Positions 26,637 through 35,775 of a stretch of 64,000 bases of DNA are shown here, piece by piece. Position 1 is the first letter of the stretch; each line of letters opens with the position of its first letter. The stretch is from the NCBI GenBank assembly GCA_017622135.1, contig JAGARR010000011.1, positions 62,001 to 126,000 on the forward strand, written 5' to 3'. The notes below the pieces were generated by a model, which saw only the letters and a program-made list of their open reading frames with translations, ran no database searches and was not told the origin of the DNA. The DNA comes from Spirochaetaceae bacterium. GTDB lineage: Bacteria > Spirochaetota > Spirochaetia > Treponematales > Treponemataceae. The translations under genes and the position numbers were made by a program.

Positions 26637-28049
26637 ATGGGAGTTGCTGGAAAGGGAGCCATGGAGGGGGGGAACCACGCCGCCCTCTGGCATGGAAGAT
26701 TTGAAGAGGGGCCCGACGCCCAGGCGGTGGAATTTGAGACCTCGATTTACGTGGACCAGAGGATGGCCCAGGACGACATTTGCGGCAGCAAGGCTCACGT
26801 GTCCATGCTGGGGGCCAGCGGAATCATTCCTCAGGAAGATGCGGCCCAGATTATTGAGGCGCTGGATGGTATTGCGAAGGATTTGGAGTGTGGCCAGCTG
26901 CAGATAGATTATTCTGCGGAGGATATCCATTCCTTCATCGAGGGAGTCCTCACCGACAGAATTGGGGAGGCGGGAAAAAAGGTTCACACGGGTCGCAGTC
27001 GCAACGACCAGATTGCCCTGGACGAGCGGCTCTACCTGCGCCATGCCGTTCCCACCCTGCAGGGCAAGATTCGCACCCTTGTTTCGGTGTTGACAGATAT
27101 TGCCGACCAGCACAAGGAGAGCCTCCTCAGTGGCTACACCCACCTGCAGCGGGCGCAGCCAGTAACGCTAGGCCACCACCTGTGTGCCTGGTGCTGGATG
27201 CTGCAGCGGGACTACCAGCGGCTGGAGGACGCCCTGAGCCGCATCCAGCTGAGTCCCCTGGGAGCGGGTGCCTTGGCGGGCAGTTCCCTTCCTCTGGATC
27301 GGGAGATGGTGGCCCGGGAGCTTGGCTTTGCCGGTGTCACCCAGAATTCTCTGGATACCGTTGCGGACCGTGACTACTGCATTGAATTCGCTGCCGCCTT
27401 CTCCCTGCTGATGGCCCACCTTTCCCGCTTTTGCGAGGAGGTCATCATCTGGGCCACCGAGGAATTCAAGTTCATCGACCTGTCCGAGAAGTGGTCCACT
27501 GGCTCAAGCATCATGCCCCAGAAGAAGAACCCCGACTTTGCCGAGTTGATTCGTGGACGCACGGGCCGTGTCTACGGCGACCTGGTTGCCCTGCTTACCA
27601 TGGTGAAGGGGTTGCCCCTGTCCTACAATCGGGACATGCAGGAGGACAAGGAGAGCTTCTTCGATGCCTACGACACGGTCAGCTCCTGCGTGGAGGTCTT
27701 TACCAGGATGATTGCCACGGCCCGCTGGAACACGGAGCGGATGGCGGCCTCCTGTACCGGTGGCCATGCCAATGCCACCGACGTGGCAGAATACCTTGTC
27801 CGCAAGGGGATGCCCTTCCGCACTGCCCACGGTGTGGCGGCTAAGGCTGTCCGCATCTGCATCGAGAGGGGCTGTAACATAGAAGACTTGACTTTAGATG
27901 ACCTCAAGTCCTGCTCCAATCTTATTGAGTCTGATATTTTTTCCCTCATCACCCCCGATGCCTGCATGAGGGCCCGGAGGCTTTCAGGGGGGCCGGCACC
28001 GGAATCGGTTGCAGTGCAAATCACATTGCTGAAGGCGTGGTGCAAGTAG
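26637..28049 (+). CDS. argH: Argininosuccinate lyase
   Basis: Last step of arginine synthesis: argininosuccinate to arginine plus fumarate. 470 residues with AGGAG before the ATG. Early motif HTGRSRNDQIALD, central GYTHLQRAQP, and the fumarase/aspartase signature GSSIMPQKKNP at about 291-301, with the catalytic serine in that loop. C-terminal ATDVAEYLVRKGMPFR is also conserved. argG and other arginine genes are not in the window, so pathway completeness is unknown. It sits directly after the DtxR-type gene, an unusual pairing. Confidence 0.95.
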   Translation: MGVAGKGAMEGGNHAALWHGRFEEGPDAQAVEFETSIYVDQRMAQDDICGSKAHVSMLGASGIIPQEDAAQIIEALDGIAKDLECGQLQIDYSAEDIHSFIEGVLTDRIGEAGKKVHTGRSRNDQIALDERLYLRHAVPTLQGKIRTLVSVLTDIADQHKESLLSGYTHLQRAQPVTLGHHLCAWCWMLQRDYQRLEDALSRIQLSPLGAGALAGSSLPLDREMVARELGFAGVTQNSLDTVADRDYCIEFAAAFSLLMAHLSRFCEEVIIWATEEFKFIDLSEKWSTGSSIMPQKKNPDFAELIRGRTGRVYGDLVALLTMVKGLPLSYNRDMQEDKESFFDAYDTVSSCVEVFTRMIATARWNTERMAASCTGGHANATDVAEYLVRKGMPFRTAHGVAAKAVRICIERGCNIEDLTLDDLKSCSNLIESDIFSLITPDACMRARRLSGGPAPESVAVQITLLKAWCK

Positions 28050-28095
28050 AATAGGTATTTCGCATAAAAAATTATCCAAAAGGTTCAAAAAGTCC

Positions 28096-28124
28096 TTGAC
28101 GAATAAGAGTTTGAGGGTTAGAAT
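28096..28124 (+). promoter_or_regulatory. Sigma-70-like promoter of cydAB
   Basis: TTGACG (28096-28101), 17 bases, TAGAAT (28119-28124), five of six matches at each hexamer. A leader of about 65 bases follows, ending in AGGAGG before the GTG start. Confidence 0.7.
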
Positions 28125-28195
28125 TTGGGCAGAAATGCTTTTCTACATACGAGAGATTTGTGGAAAAATTTTTGTAGGAATAGGAGGAATCTATC

Positions 28196-29581
28196 GTGGA
28201 AGCATTGAGCTTAGCTCGGGCCCAGTTTGCGGTTACCACCATCTATCACTTCTTGTTCGTGCCGCTGACCATTGGTCTGTCATTCCTTGTGGCAGTTCTT
28301 GAGTCAGTGTACGTGAAGACTGGAGATGAGAGGTACAAGCAGATGGCCAAATTCTGGGGAAAGTTGTTCTTGATCAACTTTTCCATGGGTGTTGTAACTG
28401 GTATTATCCAGGAATTCCAGTTTGGAATGAACTGGTCTGGATATTCCCGGTTTGTTGGTGACATCTTTGGTGCGCCTCTTGCCATCGAGGCGTTGGTGGC
28501 ATTCTTCATCGAGTCAACCTTCCTGGGTGTCTGGATTTTTGGATGGGAGAAGCTGTCAAAGAAGGTTCACCTTCTGTCAATCTGGCTGGCAGCCATTGCA
28601 ACATCCCTGTCTGCCTTCTGGATTCTGTTGGCAAACTCCTTCATGCAGAATCCTGTGGGATACGCACTGCGGAATGGACGTGCCGAGATGGAGAGCTTTA
28701 CCGCCCTGCTGACCAACAACCACCTGTGGCACCAGTTCCCCCATGTACTGACAGCTGGTCTCACCACTGCCGGCTTCTTCATTGTCGGTGTCTCCGCCGT
28801 CAATCTGATGAAGAAGAACAACAATGCTTTCTTCGAGAAGTCCTTCAAGTTCGGTGCCGTTGCCGCTCTGGTAGGTGTTGTGCTGGTCATCTTTGTTGGT
28901 CACGGACAGATGGTTTCCATCAAGGATGAGCAGCCCATGAAGGCCGCCGCCGCCGAGGCTCTGTGGGAGACTGCCGATCCTGCTCCCTTCACTATCGTAG
29001 CTACCATCGACCAAGAGGGGCGCAAGAATACCAGTGCCCTTGAGTTGCCTGGAATGCTGAGCATGCTGTACTATCTGAAGCCCTCCGGTGAGGTGCTGGG
29101 TATCAATGATGTACAGGCTCAGATGGAGGCAAAGTATGGACCCGGCGACTATATTCCCCCTGTTGCCGTACTCTTCTGGAGCTTCCGTGCCATGGTTGCT
29201 GCTGGTGGTCTGATGCTGATTTTGGGCATTATTGCCGTTGTCATCTCCCGGAAGAAGAAGCCCTTGTGCGAGTACAACAACAAGCTTTTAGGGCTGTTCG
29301 GAATCTCTCTGTTCCTTCCTGTCATTGCCAATGCCAGCGGATGGATTATGGCTGAGATGGGTCGTTATCCTTGGGTTGTATACGGACTCCAGAAGATAGA
29401 GGACGGTGTCTCAACCGTAACAAGTCCTGGTACTGTACTTATCTCCCTGATTGGTTTCATCGTGATTTTTGCAGTGCTGGCAATCGTAGAGATTTTCCTG
29501 ATGGTTCGCCATGGAATCAAGAATCCTGTCACCGACAAGGAAATCGTTGAGAATGAAAAGGAGGCTTCACTGTGGACTTAA
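28196..29581 (+). CDS. cydA: Cytochrome bd ubiquinol oxidase subunit I
   Basis: Quinol oxidase subunit carrying all three hemes. 461 residues from GTG 28196 (AGGAGG upstream). H18 in TTIYHFLFVPLT corresponds to the heme b595 ligand; FNWSGYSRFVGDIFGAPLAIEAL-type segment after TM2 and LLTNNHLWHQFPHVLTAGL carry other conserved residues including the b558 histidine region. The loop between TM6 and TM7 is short, so this is the short-Q-loop class. About nine TM segments. Cytochrome bd has high oxygen affinity; in a fermentative spirochete it probably scavenges oxygen. Confidence 0.95.
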   Translation: MEALSLARAQFAVTTIYHFLFVPLTIGLSFLVAVLESVYVKTGDERYKQMAKFWGKLFLINFSMGVVTGIIQEFQFGMNWSGYSRFVGDIFGAPLAIEALVAFFIESTFLGVWIFGWEKLSKKVHLLSIWLAAIATSLSAFWILLANSFMQNPVGYALRNGRAEMESFTALLTNNHLWHQFPHVLTAGLTTAGFFIVGVSAVNLMKKNNNAFFEKSFKFGAVAALVGVVLVIFVGHGQMVSIKDEQPMKAAAAEALWETADPAPFTIVATIDQEGRKNTSALELPGMLSMLYYLKPSGEVLGINDVQAQMEAKYGPGDYIPPVAVLFWSFRAMVAAGGLMLILGIIAVVISRKKKPLCEYNNKLLGLFGISLFLPVIANASGWIMAEMGRYPWVVYGLQKIEDGVSTVTSPGTVLISLIGFIVIFAVLAIVEIFLMVRHGIKNPVTDKEIVENEKEASLWT

Positions 29582-30582
29582 ACACATTGTGGTTTATTCT
29601 GATTACGGTGCTTTTCAGCGGCTTTTTTGTGCTGGAAGGATTTGACTACGGTGTAGGAACTCTGCTGCCCTTCGTGGCAAAGAATGACACCGAGCGTCGT
29701 GTTGTTTTGAATACCATTGGTCCCCACTGGGATGCCAATGAGGTTTGGTTGCTGACTGCTGGTGGAGCTATCTTTGCCGCATTCCCCAACTGGTATGCAA
29801 CATTGTTCAGTGGTTTTTATCTGGCTCTGTTTGCAATCTTGTTTGCTCTGATTATCCGTGGCGTTGCCATTGACTTCCGCAGCAAGAACGATAGTTCTAC
29901 CTGGCGACAGGTTTGGGACATTCTGTTCTGCGTTGGCTCACTGTTGCCTTCCGTGCTCTTCGGTGTGGCGGTCAGCAACTTTATGACCGGTGTTCCCATC
30001 GATGCGAACATGGAGTATGCAGGAAACTTCTTTACCCTGCTGACCCCCTTCACCCTGCTGGGTGGTGTTACTGTGCTGCTGGTTTTGACCTTCCACGGAA
30101 TGCTCTTCCTGAAGCTGAAGAATGGTGTGCAGGCTATTGAGGATCGCATCAAGGCTATGGGAACAAAGTTGGGACTGGTTATGCTGGTGGTGACGGTAGC
30201 TTGGGTTGTGTTCGCAGCCTTCAAAACCCGTCTTTTGACCAACGGTCCTGTGGCTATCATCTCTGTTGCCCTTGCCGCTGTGCTGCTGATTCTGTCAGTG
30301 CTGTTGCAGGCCAAGGGCTCCGACGGAAAGGCCTTCATCTGTTCTTCCCTAGCAATTGTCATGGTGGTGGTGACGGTGTTCTTCTCCATGTTCCCCAGCG
30401 TCATGATTTCTACTCTGCCTGGCGGACTGAGCCTTGACATCTGGAATGCAAGTTCCAGCCCCAAGACCCTCAAGATTATGACCATTGTGGCCCTGACTGC
30501 TGTGCCGGTCGTTCTGGCCTACCTGATTTGGAGCTATTGGGTGTTCCGCAAGCGGGTTACTGAGAAGGATTTGCACTACTAA
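29572..30582 (+). CDS. cydB: Cytochrome bd ubiquinol oxidase subunit II
   Basis: 336 residues, GTG 29572 overlapping the end of cydA by 10 bases with AAGGAGG at 29558-29564. Conserved N-terminus GFFVLEGFDYGVGTLLPF and NTIGPHWDANEVWLLTAGGAIFAAFPNWYAT are diagnostic of CydB. Eight to nine TM segments. A strong terminator follows, separating the oxidase from the cydDC exporter. Confidence 0.96.
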   Translation: MDLNTLWFILITVLFSGFFVLEGFDYGVGTLLPFVAKNDTERRVVLNTIGPHWDANEVWLLTAGGAIFAAFPNWYATLFSGFYLALFAILFALIIRGVAIDFRSKNDSSTWRQVWDILFCVGSLLPSVLFGVAVSNFMTGVPIDANMEYAGNFFTLLTPFTLLGGVTVLLVLTFHGMLFLKLKNGVQAIEDRIKAMGTKLGLVMLVVTVAWVVFAAFKTRLLTNGPVAIISVALAAVLLILSVLLQAKGSDGKAFICSSLAIVMVVVTVFFSMFPSVMISTLPGGLSLDIWNASSSPKTLKIMTIVALTAVPVVLAYLIWSYWVFRKRVTEKDLHY

Positions 30583-30629
30583 GTGGTGCTTGGGATTCTG
30601 CTGAGAATCACTCATACGGAATACATTTG

Positions 30630-30667
30630 AAGACTGGTGGAAGCAATGCTTCTGCCAGTCTTTTTTT
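30630..30667 (+). terminator. Rho-independent terminator of cydAB
   Basis: Fifteen-pair stem (AAGACTGGTGGAAGC with GCTTCTGCCAGTCTT, two internal G-U pairs), loop AAT, then seven T (30661-30667). Confidence 0.92.
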
Positions 30668-30703
30668 CAAAACTAAAATTCTTCCAATGAATAAGGTAGT
30701 AGT

Positions 30704-32431
30704 ATGTTTAGTAAGACCTTGTGGAGGGTTCAAAATCGGAGGGCCATGAGATGCCAGGGAACTGTTCTTTTTCTGGCCCTTTGTTCCGGTGCCTGTACTG
30801 CAATCCAGGCTTTGATTGTTGCAAAGATTGTCAATCGGATTTTCTTTTTAGGCCAGTCCATGGCTTCCTCATACAACCTGTTCATTTTCTTGGTGGCGGT
30901 GATTTTGTTGCGGGGCATCCTTCAATGGATAGAGGAGCATTTTGCCCTGAGTGTGGCAGGCATCGTCAAGGACACCCTGCTGGACAGGCTGTTGCATCAT
31001 GTTGGTCTGCTGGGTCCTGGACAGATGGAGCACCAGCAGCGGGGGGAATTCTTTACCCTTTTAGCCCAAGGATTGGGAAACCTTGATGTGTATTTTTGTC
31101 GCTACCTGCCCCAGCTGTTCAGGAGCGCCCTGATTCCGCTTGCCTACCTCATCGTTGTTTTTCCTATTGACTGGATTTCTGGCGGCATCTTTTTAATTGC
31201 TACGCCCATGATTCCGGTCTTTATGATGCTGATTGGAAAGTGGAGCCGGAAGATGGCGGGCTCCAGTTGGGAGGCGATGGCAAAGATGGGGGGCTATCTT
31301 CAGGATGTGCTGACGGGCCTTTCCACCCTGCGGAGCTGGAACCGGGAGTATAAGCAGGAGGCGAAGATTCGCAAGGTCAGCGATGACTTCCGCCTTGCCT
31401 CCATGAAAACCCTACGGGTGGCCTTCCTTTCAGCCTTGACCCTGGAGCTCTTTACCACCATCAGCATCGCCTTGGTAGCAGTGGGGCTGGGAATCCGCCT
31501 TGCCGACGGGCGGGAGGTCTTCGAGATTGCACTTTTCATTATCCTCTTGGCGCCTGAGTATTTTCAGCCCCTGCGTCAATTGGGACAGCGCTACCACGAC
31601 AGCCAGAATGCCATCCTTGCGGCGGACCAGATGTTCGCCTTTTTGTCCCGGACTCCCTCCGCCCGCAAGCCATCTGCACAGATGCCATCCCAGGAGGGTG
31701 TGGTGAAGCCCCCGGAGATTGTGCTGGAAAACCTGTGCTTTAGTTGGGGAGAGCGGCCAATCCTGACCAACCTGAACCTTCGGCTGGAGCCGGGAGCCGT
31801 CTATGCGGTGGCAGGAAGAAGCGGTGCGGGAAAGACTACTTTGCTGCGGATTCTGGCGGGTGCCCTGAGCCAGGGGTCTGGGAAACTGCTGGTTGACGGA
31901 AGGGAATTCCAGGGCTGGTGCAATCTTTCGGTGATTCCAGCCCAGCCCTACTTTTTCCACGGCTCCCTGCTGGAAAACATTACCCTGGGACGGGATGTGT
32001 CACGTAAGCAGGTGCAGGAAATTTGCAGGCTGATTGGGGCCGATGGATTTATCACGAGGCTGCCCCAGGGCTACGATACCTTGTTGGGACAGGAGGGGCA
32101 GCAGCTTTCCGGTGGGCAGGGACAGCTTGTCTCAATAGCAAGGGCCATGGCTTCCTCCTCTCCGGAGGGTGGGGGAGGCTTTTTGCTCTGCGACGAGGCC
32201 ACCAGCAGCCTTGACGCAGATACCGAAGCGGTGGTTCAGGCTGCCCTGGACAAGCTCTATGCCGGAAGGACGGTTCTGGTCAGTGCCCATCGCCTACACA
32301 CCCTGCGGACAGCCAAGGAGATTTTTGTGCTGGAGGGCGGCAGCATTGTTCAGCGGGGAAGCTACGAGGAGCTGGCCCGTCAGGAGGATGGAGCCTTTGC
32401 CCGTATGCTGAAGGAGGGACTGGCGGTATGA
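30704..32431 (+). CDS. cydD: CydD, ABC exporter subunit for cytochrome bd assembly
   Basis: Half of the CydDC exporter that moves glutathione/cysteine-type reductants to the periplasm and is needed for bd heme assembly. 575 residues: six TM segments, LLAPEYFQPLRQLGQRYHDSQNAILAADQMF (typical of CydD), then an ATPase domain with Walker A AGRSGAGKTT, signature LSGGQGQ and Walker B FLLCDEATSSLD. Separated from cydB by a terminator; no convincing promoter was found in the 37 bases before it, so read-through may supply it. Ends in an ATGA overlap with cydC. Confidence 0.9.
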   Translation: MFSKTLWRVQNRRAMRCQGTVLFLALCSGACTAIQALIVAKIVNRIFFLGQSMASSYNLFIFLVAVILLRGILQWIEEHFALSVAGIVKDTLLDRLLHHVGLLGPGQMEHQQRGEFFTLLAQGLGNLDVYFCRYLPQLFRSALIPLAYLIVVFPIDWISGGIFLIATPMIPVFMMLIGKWSRKMAGSSWEAMAKMGGYLQDVLTGLSTLRSWNREYKQEAKIRKVSDDFRLASMKTLRVAFLSALTLELFTTISIALVAVGLGIRLADGREVFEIALFIILLAPEYFQPLRQLGQRYHDSQNAILAADQMFAFLSRTPSARKPSAQMPSQEGVVKPPEIVLENLCFSWGERPILTNLNLRLEPGAVYAVAGRSGAGKTTLLRILAGALSQGSGKLLVDGREFQGWCNLSVIPAQPYFFHGSLLENITLGRDVSRKQVQEICRLIGADGFITRLPQGYDTLLGQEGQQLSGGQGQLVSIARAMASSSPEGGGGFLLCDEATSSLDADTEAVVQAALDKLYAGRTVLVSAHRLHTLRTAKEIFVLEGGSIVQRGSYEELARQEDGAFARMLKEGLAV

Positions 32432-34212
32432 GGAATAGATTGAATGGGGAAGGAAAGCTTGTCCATGATAGGCAGGAATCGCTCCTGCCCCCCGGAGCCG
32501 CCATCAAGTCATTGATGGGATTAGTGAGCCCCTATTTTTTTTCGATGATGGGAACGGCCGTTGTGGGAGCCATGACGATTGTGGCCAATACGGCCTTGCT
32601 GGCGGTGTCTGCCATCCTCATCAGTATGGCCGCCCTGATGCCACCCCTGCTGGACTTGATGCCCATGTCTGCGGCGGTGCGACTCTGCGGCATTTCACGA
32701 GCCCTGTTCCGCTACTGGGAGCGGTTGGCAAGCCATTCCATCACCTTAAAGCTTCTAGCCGACCTGCGGGTGTGGTACTACCAGCAGCTGCTGCCGCTGG
32801 TTCCCGGCGGTGTGAGGAACAGGACCGCCCGGCTTTTTAAGACCATCACCGATGACATCGAGATTCTCAAATTCTTCTATCTTCGGGTGGTGGCCGCCCC
32901 CTTGACGGCTCTGGTTGCCCTGTTGATTGCCTCGGTGGTGCTGGCCTTCTTCCTGCCGGAGGCAATCCCCATCCTGTGGGCCGCCTCCGTCCTGAATGGT
33001 CTCATCCTGCCTCTTATCTCCCGTCGCAATGGTCGAAAGAGTGCGGAGGTTGCCCAGCTGCACGAGCTGCGCTACCATCAGAGGCTCCAGGACTATGTTG
33101 AGGGGCTTGAGGCCCTGTGGGTCTATGACCGCTGGAAGCCCATGGCCGCCAAGGTGATGGGAGCCTTCATGGAGGGAAACGGTGTCCGTACAGACAGCGA
33201 GGTGCGCCGTGGCCACCTCAATGCCCTGTCCGGGGTAATCTCTGGCTTTGCCATGGCAATCACCCTGTTTTTCAGTGCCCAGGCAGTGGCCGACGGCCGA
33301 CTGGAGGGCATCTATCTTCTGGCGGTGGCCCTCATCGTGTTCGGCATCATGGAGGCGGTGCAGCCCCTTCCTCTGGCTGTCTCCTACTACTACGACAGCA
33401 TCGCCGCCATGGAGGACATGCTGGAGGTGGTCAGCGGAGAGCCTACGGGCTTGGGCCGATTTGGTACTGGTTGCCAGGAGGGTGATTCTGCTGGAGCCGA
33501 GGCGGGGCGGCGGGAGGCTGCTGGCGGAGACCCGCTGGTGTGCGGGCCGCTGGACATTGAATTTGACAGCGTGGACTTTACCTATCCCGGTGGCAAAGCT
33601 CCGGCCTTGCACTCCGTGAGTCTGAGAATTCCTGCTGGCAGCCGTACTGCCATCATCGGCCACATCGGAAGCGGAAAGAGCAGCCTTGCAGCCCTGTTGA
33701 CAGGAGACTACCTTCCCCAGCGGGGTGAGATTCGGCTGGGCGGAAAGGACTTGGCCTGGTGGGGCAAGGAGGCTGTGGTGTCCCGCATCTCGGTGGTAAA
33801 CCAGCAGCCCTATCTGTTTACCGCCACCCTACGGGAAAACCTGGAGCTGGCTGCCGGCAAGAGGGAGGACGAGGAGCTATGGGCTGCCCTGGAGTGGGCA
33901 GATTTGGCTGAGGTAGCCAGGGAGCTGCCGAAGGGCCTGGACACCCTGCTGTCCCCCAATGCCCAGAATTTTTCCGCCGGCGAGCGGCAGCGGCTGGCCC
34001 TGGCCCGGATGAAGCTGGAGGACAAGCCCATCATCATCCTGGACGAGGCATTGAAGAATCTGGACAACATCACCTCCCGCCGCCTGCTGGAGCGCATCCT
34101 GGACTTTAGCCGGGGGCGGACCCTCCTGTTCATCACCCACGACCTGCGTCATCCACAGGAAATGGATGCGGTGCTGGCCATGGAGCAGGGGAGGGTGGTG
34201 TCCTGTGGGTAG
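32428..34212 (+). CDS. cydC: CydC, ABC exporter subunit for cytochrome bd assembly
   Basis: 594 residues, partner of CydD. Six TM segments in the first 330 residues, RLCGISRALFRYWERLASHSITLKLLADLRVWYY typical of CydC, a linker rich in Gly/Ala, then an ATPase domain with Walker A GHIGSGKSS, signature FSAGERQRLALARM and Walker B IIILDEALKNLD. The signature departs from LSGGQ and the D-loop from the usual TSxLD, which suggests an asymmetric, partly degenerate site, as in many heterodimeric exporters (inference). Confidence 0.88.
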   Translation: MRNRLNGEGKLVHDRQESLLPPGAAIKSLMGLVSPYFFSMMGTAVVGAMTIVANTALLAVSAILISMAALMPPLLDLMPMSAAVRLCGISRALFRYWERLASHSITLKLLADLRVWYYQQLLPLVPGGVRNRTARLFKTITDDIEILKFFYLRVVAAPLTALVALLIASVVLAFFLPEAIPILWAASVLNGLILPLISRRNGRKSAEVAQLHELRYHQRLQDYVEGLEALWVYDRWKPMAAKVMGAFMEGNGVRTDSEVRRGHLNALSGVISGFAMAITLFFSAQAVADGRLEGIYLLAVALIVFGIMEAVQPLPLAVSYYYDSIAAMEDMLEVVSGEPTGLGRFGTGCQEGDSAGAEAGRREAAGGDPLVCGPLDIEFDSVDFTYPGGKAPALHSVSLRIPAGSRTAIIGHIGSGKSSLAALLTGDYLPQRGEIRLGGKDLAWWGKEAVVSRISVVNQQPYLFTATLRENLELAAGKREDEELWAALEWADLAEVARELPKGLDTLLSPNAQNFSAGERQRLALARMKLEDKPIIILDEALKNLDNITSRRLLERILDFSRGRTLLFITHDLRHPQEMDAVLAMEQGRVVSCG

Positions 34213-34238
34213 GTTCAGGAATCAAAATTCCTTCTATC

Positions 34239-34267
34239 TTGTCAAATCATACTATTTAGTGTACAGT
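34239..34267 (+). promoter_or_regulatory. Candidate promoter of the amino acid ABC operon
   Basis: TTGTCA (34239-34244), 17 bases, TACAGT (34262-34267). Five and four matches respectively. An AGGAG follows before the ATG at 34302. Confidence 0.5.
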
Positions 34268-34301
34268 GAGACTAAAGTTTTTTTTAGGAGAATAGCAAAA
34301 G

Positions 34302-35114
34302 ATGAAGAAAATCTTTTCTGTACTTTTGGTTTGCCTTGTGGCAGCTTCCCTGGCCTTTGCCGGTGGAAAGAAGGACTCTGGTGTGGACAACTCACTGGAG
34401 GATCTGAAGGCTCGTGGCGTTTTTGTTCTGGGGCTGGACGACGCATTCCCCCCCCTGGGATTCCGGGATGACGCCAACAACATCGTGGGCTATGACATCG
34501 ATTTGGCAGCTGAGGTTTGCAAGCGTCTTGGAGTTGAGCTGAAGTGCCAGCCCATCGACTGGGCGGCTAAGGAGCAGGAGCTGAACACTGGCAACATCGA
34601 TTGCATCTGGAATGGCTTTACCATGACCCCAGAGCGGGAGGCAGCACTGTCCTTCACCAAGCCCTACCTGGACAATGCACAGGTGGCTATTGTTCGTGGT
34701 GACGCAGGTATCGCAGCTCTGGCAGACCTGGCTGGCAAGAAGGTTGGCCTCCAGGCCGGCTCCAGTGCCGCCGATGCTGTTGAGGCAAATCCTGAGTTCA
34801 AGGCGAGCCTGGCTGAGGTGGTGGAGTTCAAGGACAACCTGACTGCTCTGATGGACCTGGAGATTGGTGGTGTTGATGCTGTGGTGATGGATGTGGTTGC
34901 CGGAAACTACAGCATCCAGACTACTGGCAAGGACTTTGTAGTGCTTGACGAGAGCCTGTCCTCCGAAAAGTATGGCATCGGCTTCCGCAAGGGCGATGTG
35001 AAGCTTCGTGACGAGGTGCAGCGGATTCTGGAGGAGATGGCCGCCGATGGTACCGTTGCCTCCATCTCTGCCAAGTGGTTCGGCTCCGACATTTCCGTCA
35101 TCGGAAAGAACTGA
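34302..35114 (+). CDS. Polar amino acid ABC transporter substrate-binding protein
   Basis: 270 residues, family 3 solute-binding protein. Signal peptide MKKIFSVLLVCLVAASLAFA; the mature start AGGKKDSG lacks Cys, although the same position is a lipobox Cys in many spirochetal homologues, so it is probably soluble periplasmic. Conserved segments: FPPLGFRDDANNIVGYDIDLAAEVCKRLG, then DCIWNGFTMTPEREAALSFTKPYLDN. A C8 run (34448-34455) lies in the codons for FPPL. First gene of a three-gene importer operon; ligand (for example glutamine, glutamate or cystine) not resolved. Confidence 0.92.
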   Translation: MKKIFSVLLVCLVAASLAFAGGKKDSGVDNSLEDLKARGVFVLGLDDAFPPLGFRDDANNIVGYDIDLAAEVCKRLGVELKCQPIDWAAKEQELNTGNIDCIWNGFTMTPEREAALSFTKPYLDNAQVAIVRGDAGIAALADLAGKKVGLQAGSSAADAVEANPEFKASLAEVVEFKDNLTALMDLEIGGVDAVVMDVVAGNYSIQTTGKDFVVLDESLSSEKYGIGFRKGDVKLRDEVQRILEEMAADGTVASISAKWFGSDISVIGKN

Positions 35115-35130
35115 TTTTAGGGTGGCCGTC

Positions 35131-35766
35131 ATGGAAAAGTTGCTGGTGGTCTTGCTGCAGGGATCGGTGGTGTCCGTCAAGATATTTTGCCTGACACTCT
35201 TGTTCTCCTTGCCCCTGGGACTTCTCCTTGCGGCCGCCCGAATGTCAAAAAATCCTTTCGTTTTGTGGCCTGCAAAGGTCCTTTTGCTGGTGGTGCGGGG
35301 AACCCCGCTGATTCTTCAGCTCATCTTTGTGTACTTTGCTCCCTACTATCTGTTCAGGATGTCCTACGACCGCTTTACCGCCGCGATCGTGGCCATGTCC
35401 ATCAACTATGCGGCCTATTTTGCGGAGATTTATCGTGGCGGCATCGAGTCCATCCCGGTGGGCCAGTATGAGGCGGGCAAGGTGCTGGGCTTTACTCGGC
35501 TCCAGACCTTTTTCCGCATTGTGCTCCCCCAGGTGGTGAAGCGGATTCTGCCCGCCACCGGTAACGAGGTCATCACTCTGGTAAAGGACACTGCCCTGGC
35601 TCAGGTCATCGGTGTGTCGGAGCTGTTCCGTGCCGCCCAGACTGCTGCCAGCCGTGATTTTTCCACCATGCCCATCTTTGTGGCGGGTGTCTTCTATTTC
35701 ATCATGAACTGGGTGGTGTCTGCGGTGTTCCTCCGCATAGAGAAGAAGCTGGATTACTACAAGTAG
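35131..35766 (+). CDS. Amino acid ABC transporter permease
   Basis: 211 residues from ATG 35131 (an in-frame ORF extends upstream into the previous gene and is rejected). Four to five TM segments; the EAA loop reads EAGKVLGFTRLQTFFRIVLPQ, and the His/Glu/Gln permease class pattern LLLVVRGTPLILQLIFVYFA is present near residue 50. Forms the membrane channel with itself. Start is 17 bases after the binding protein and the ATPase follows after 9 bases. Confidence 0.93.
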   Translation: MEKLLVVLLQGSVVSVKIFCLTLLFSLPLGLLLAAARMSKNPFVLWPAKVLLLVVRGTPLILQLIFVYFAPYYLFRMSYDRFTAAIVAMSINYAAYFAEIYRGGIESIPVGQYEAGKVLGFTRLQTFFRIVLPQVVKRILPATGNEVITLVKDTALAQVIGVSELFRAAQTAASRDFSTMPIFVAGVFYFIMNWVVSAVFLRIEKKLDYYK

Positions 35767-35775
35767 GAGGGTGTG

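Noticed and set aside
28050..28195. Rex- or Fnr-like operator before cydA
   Set aside because: TTGTGG-AAAAATTTTTGTAG resembles half of a Rex site but the right half does not match.
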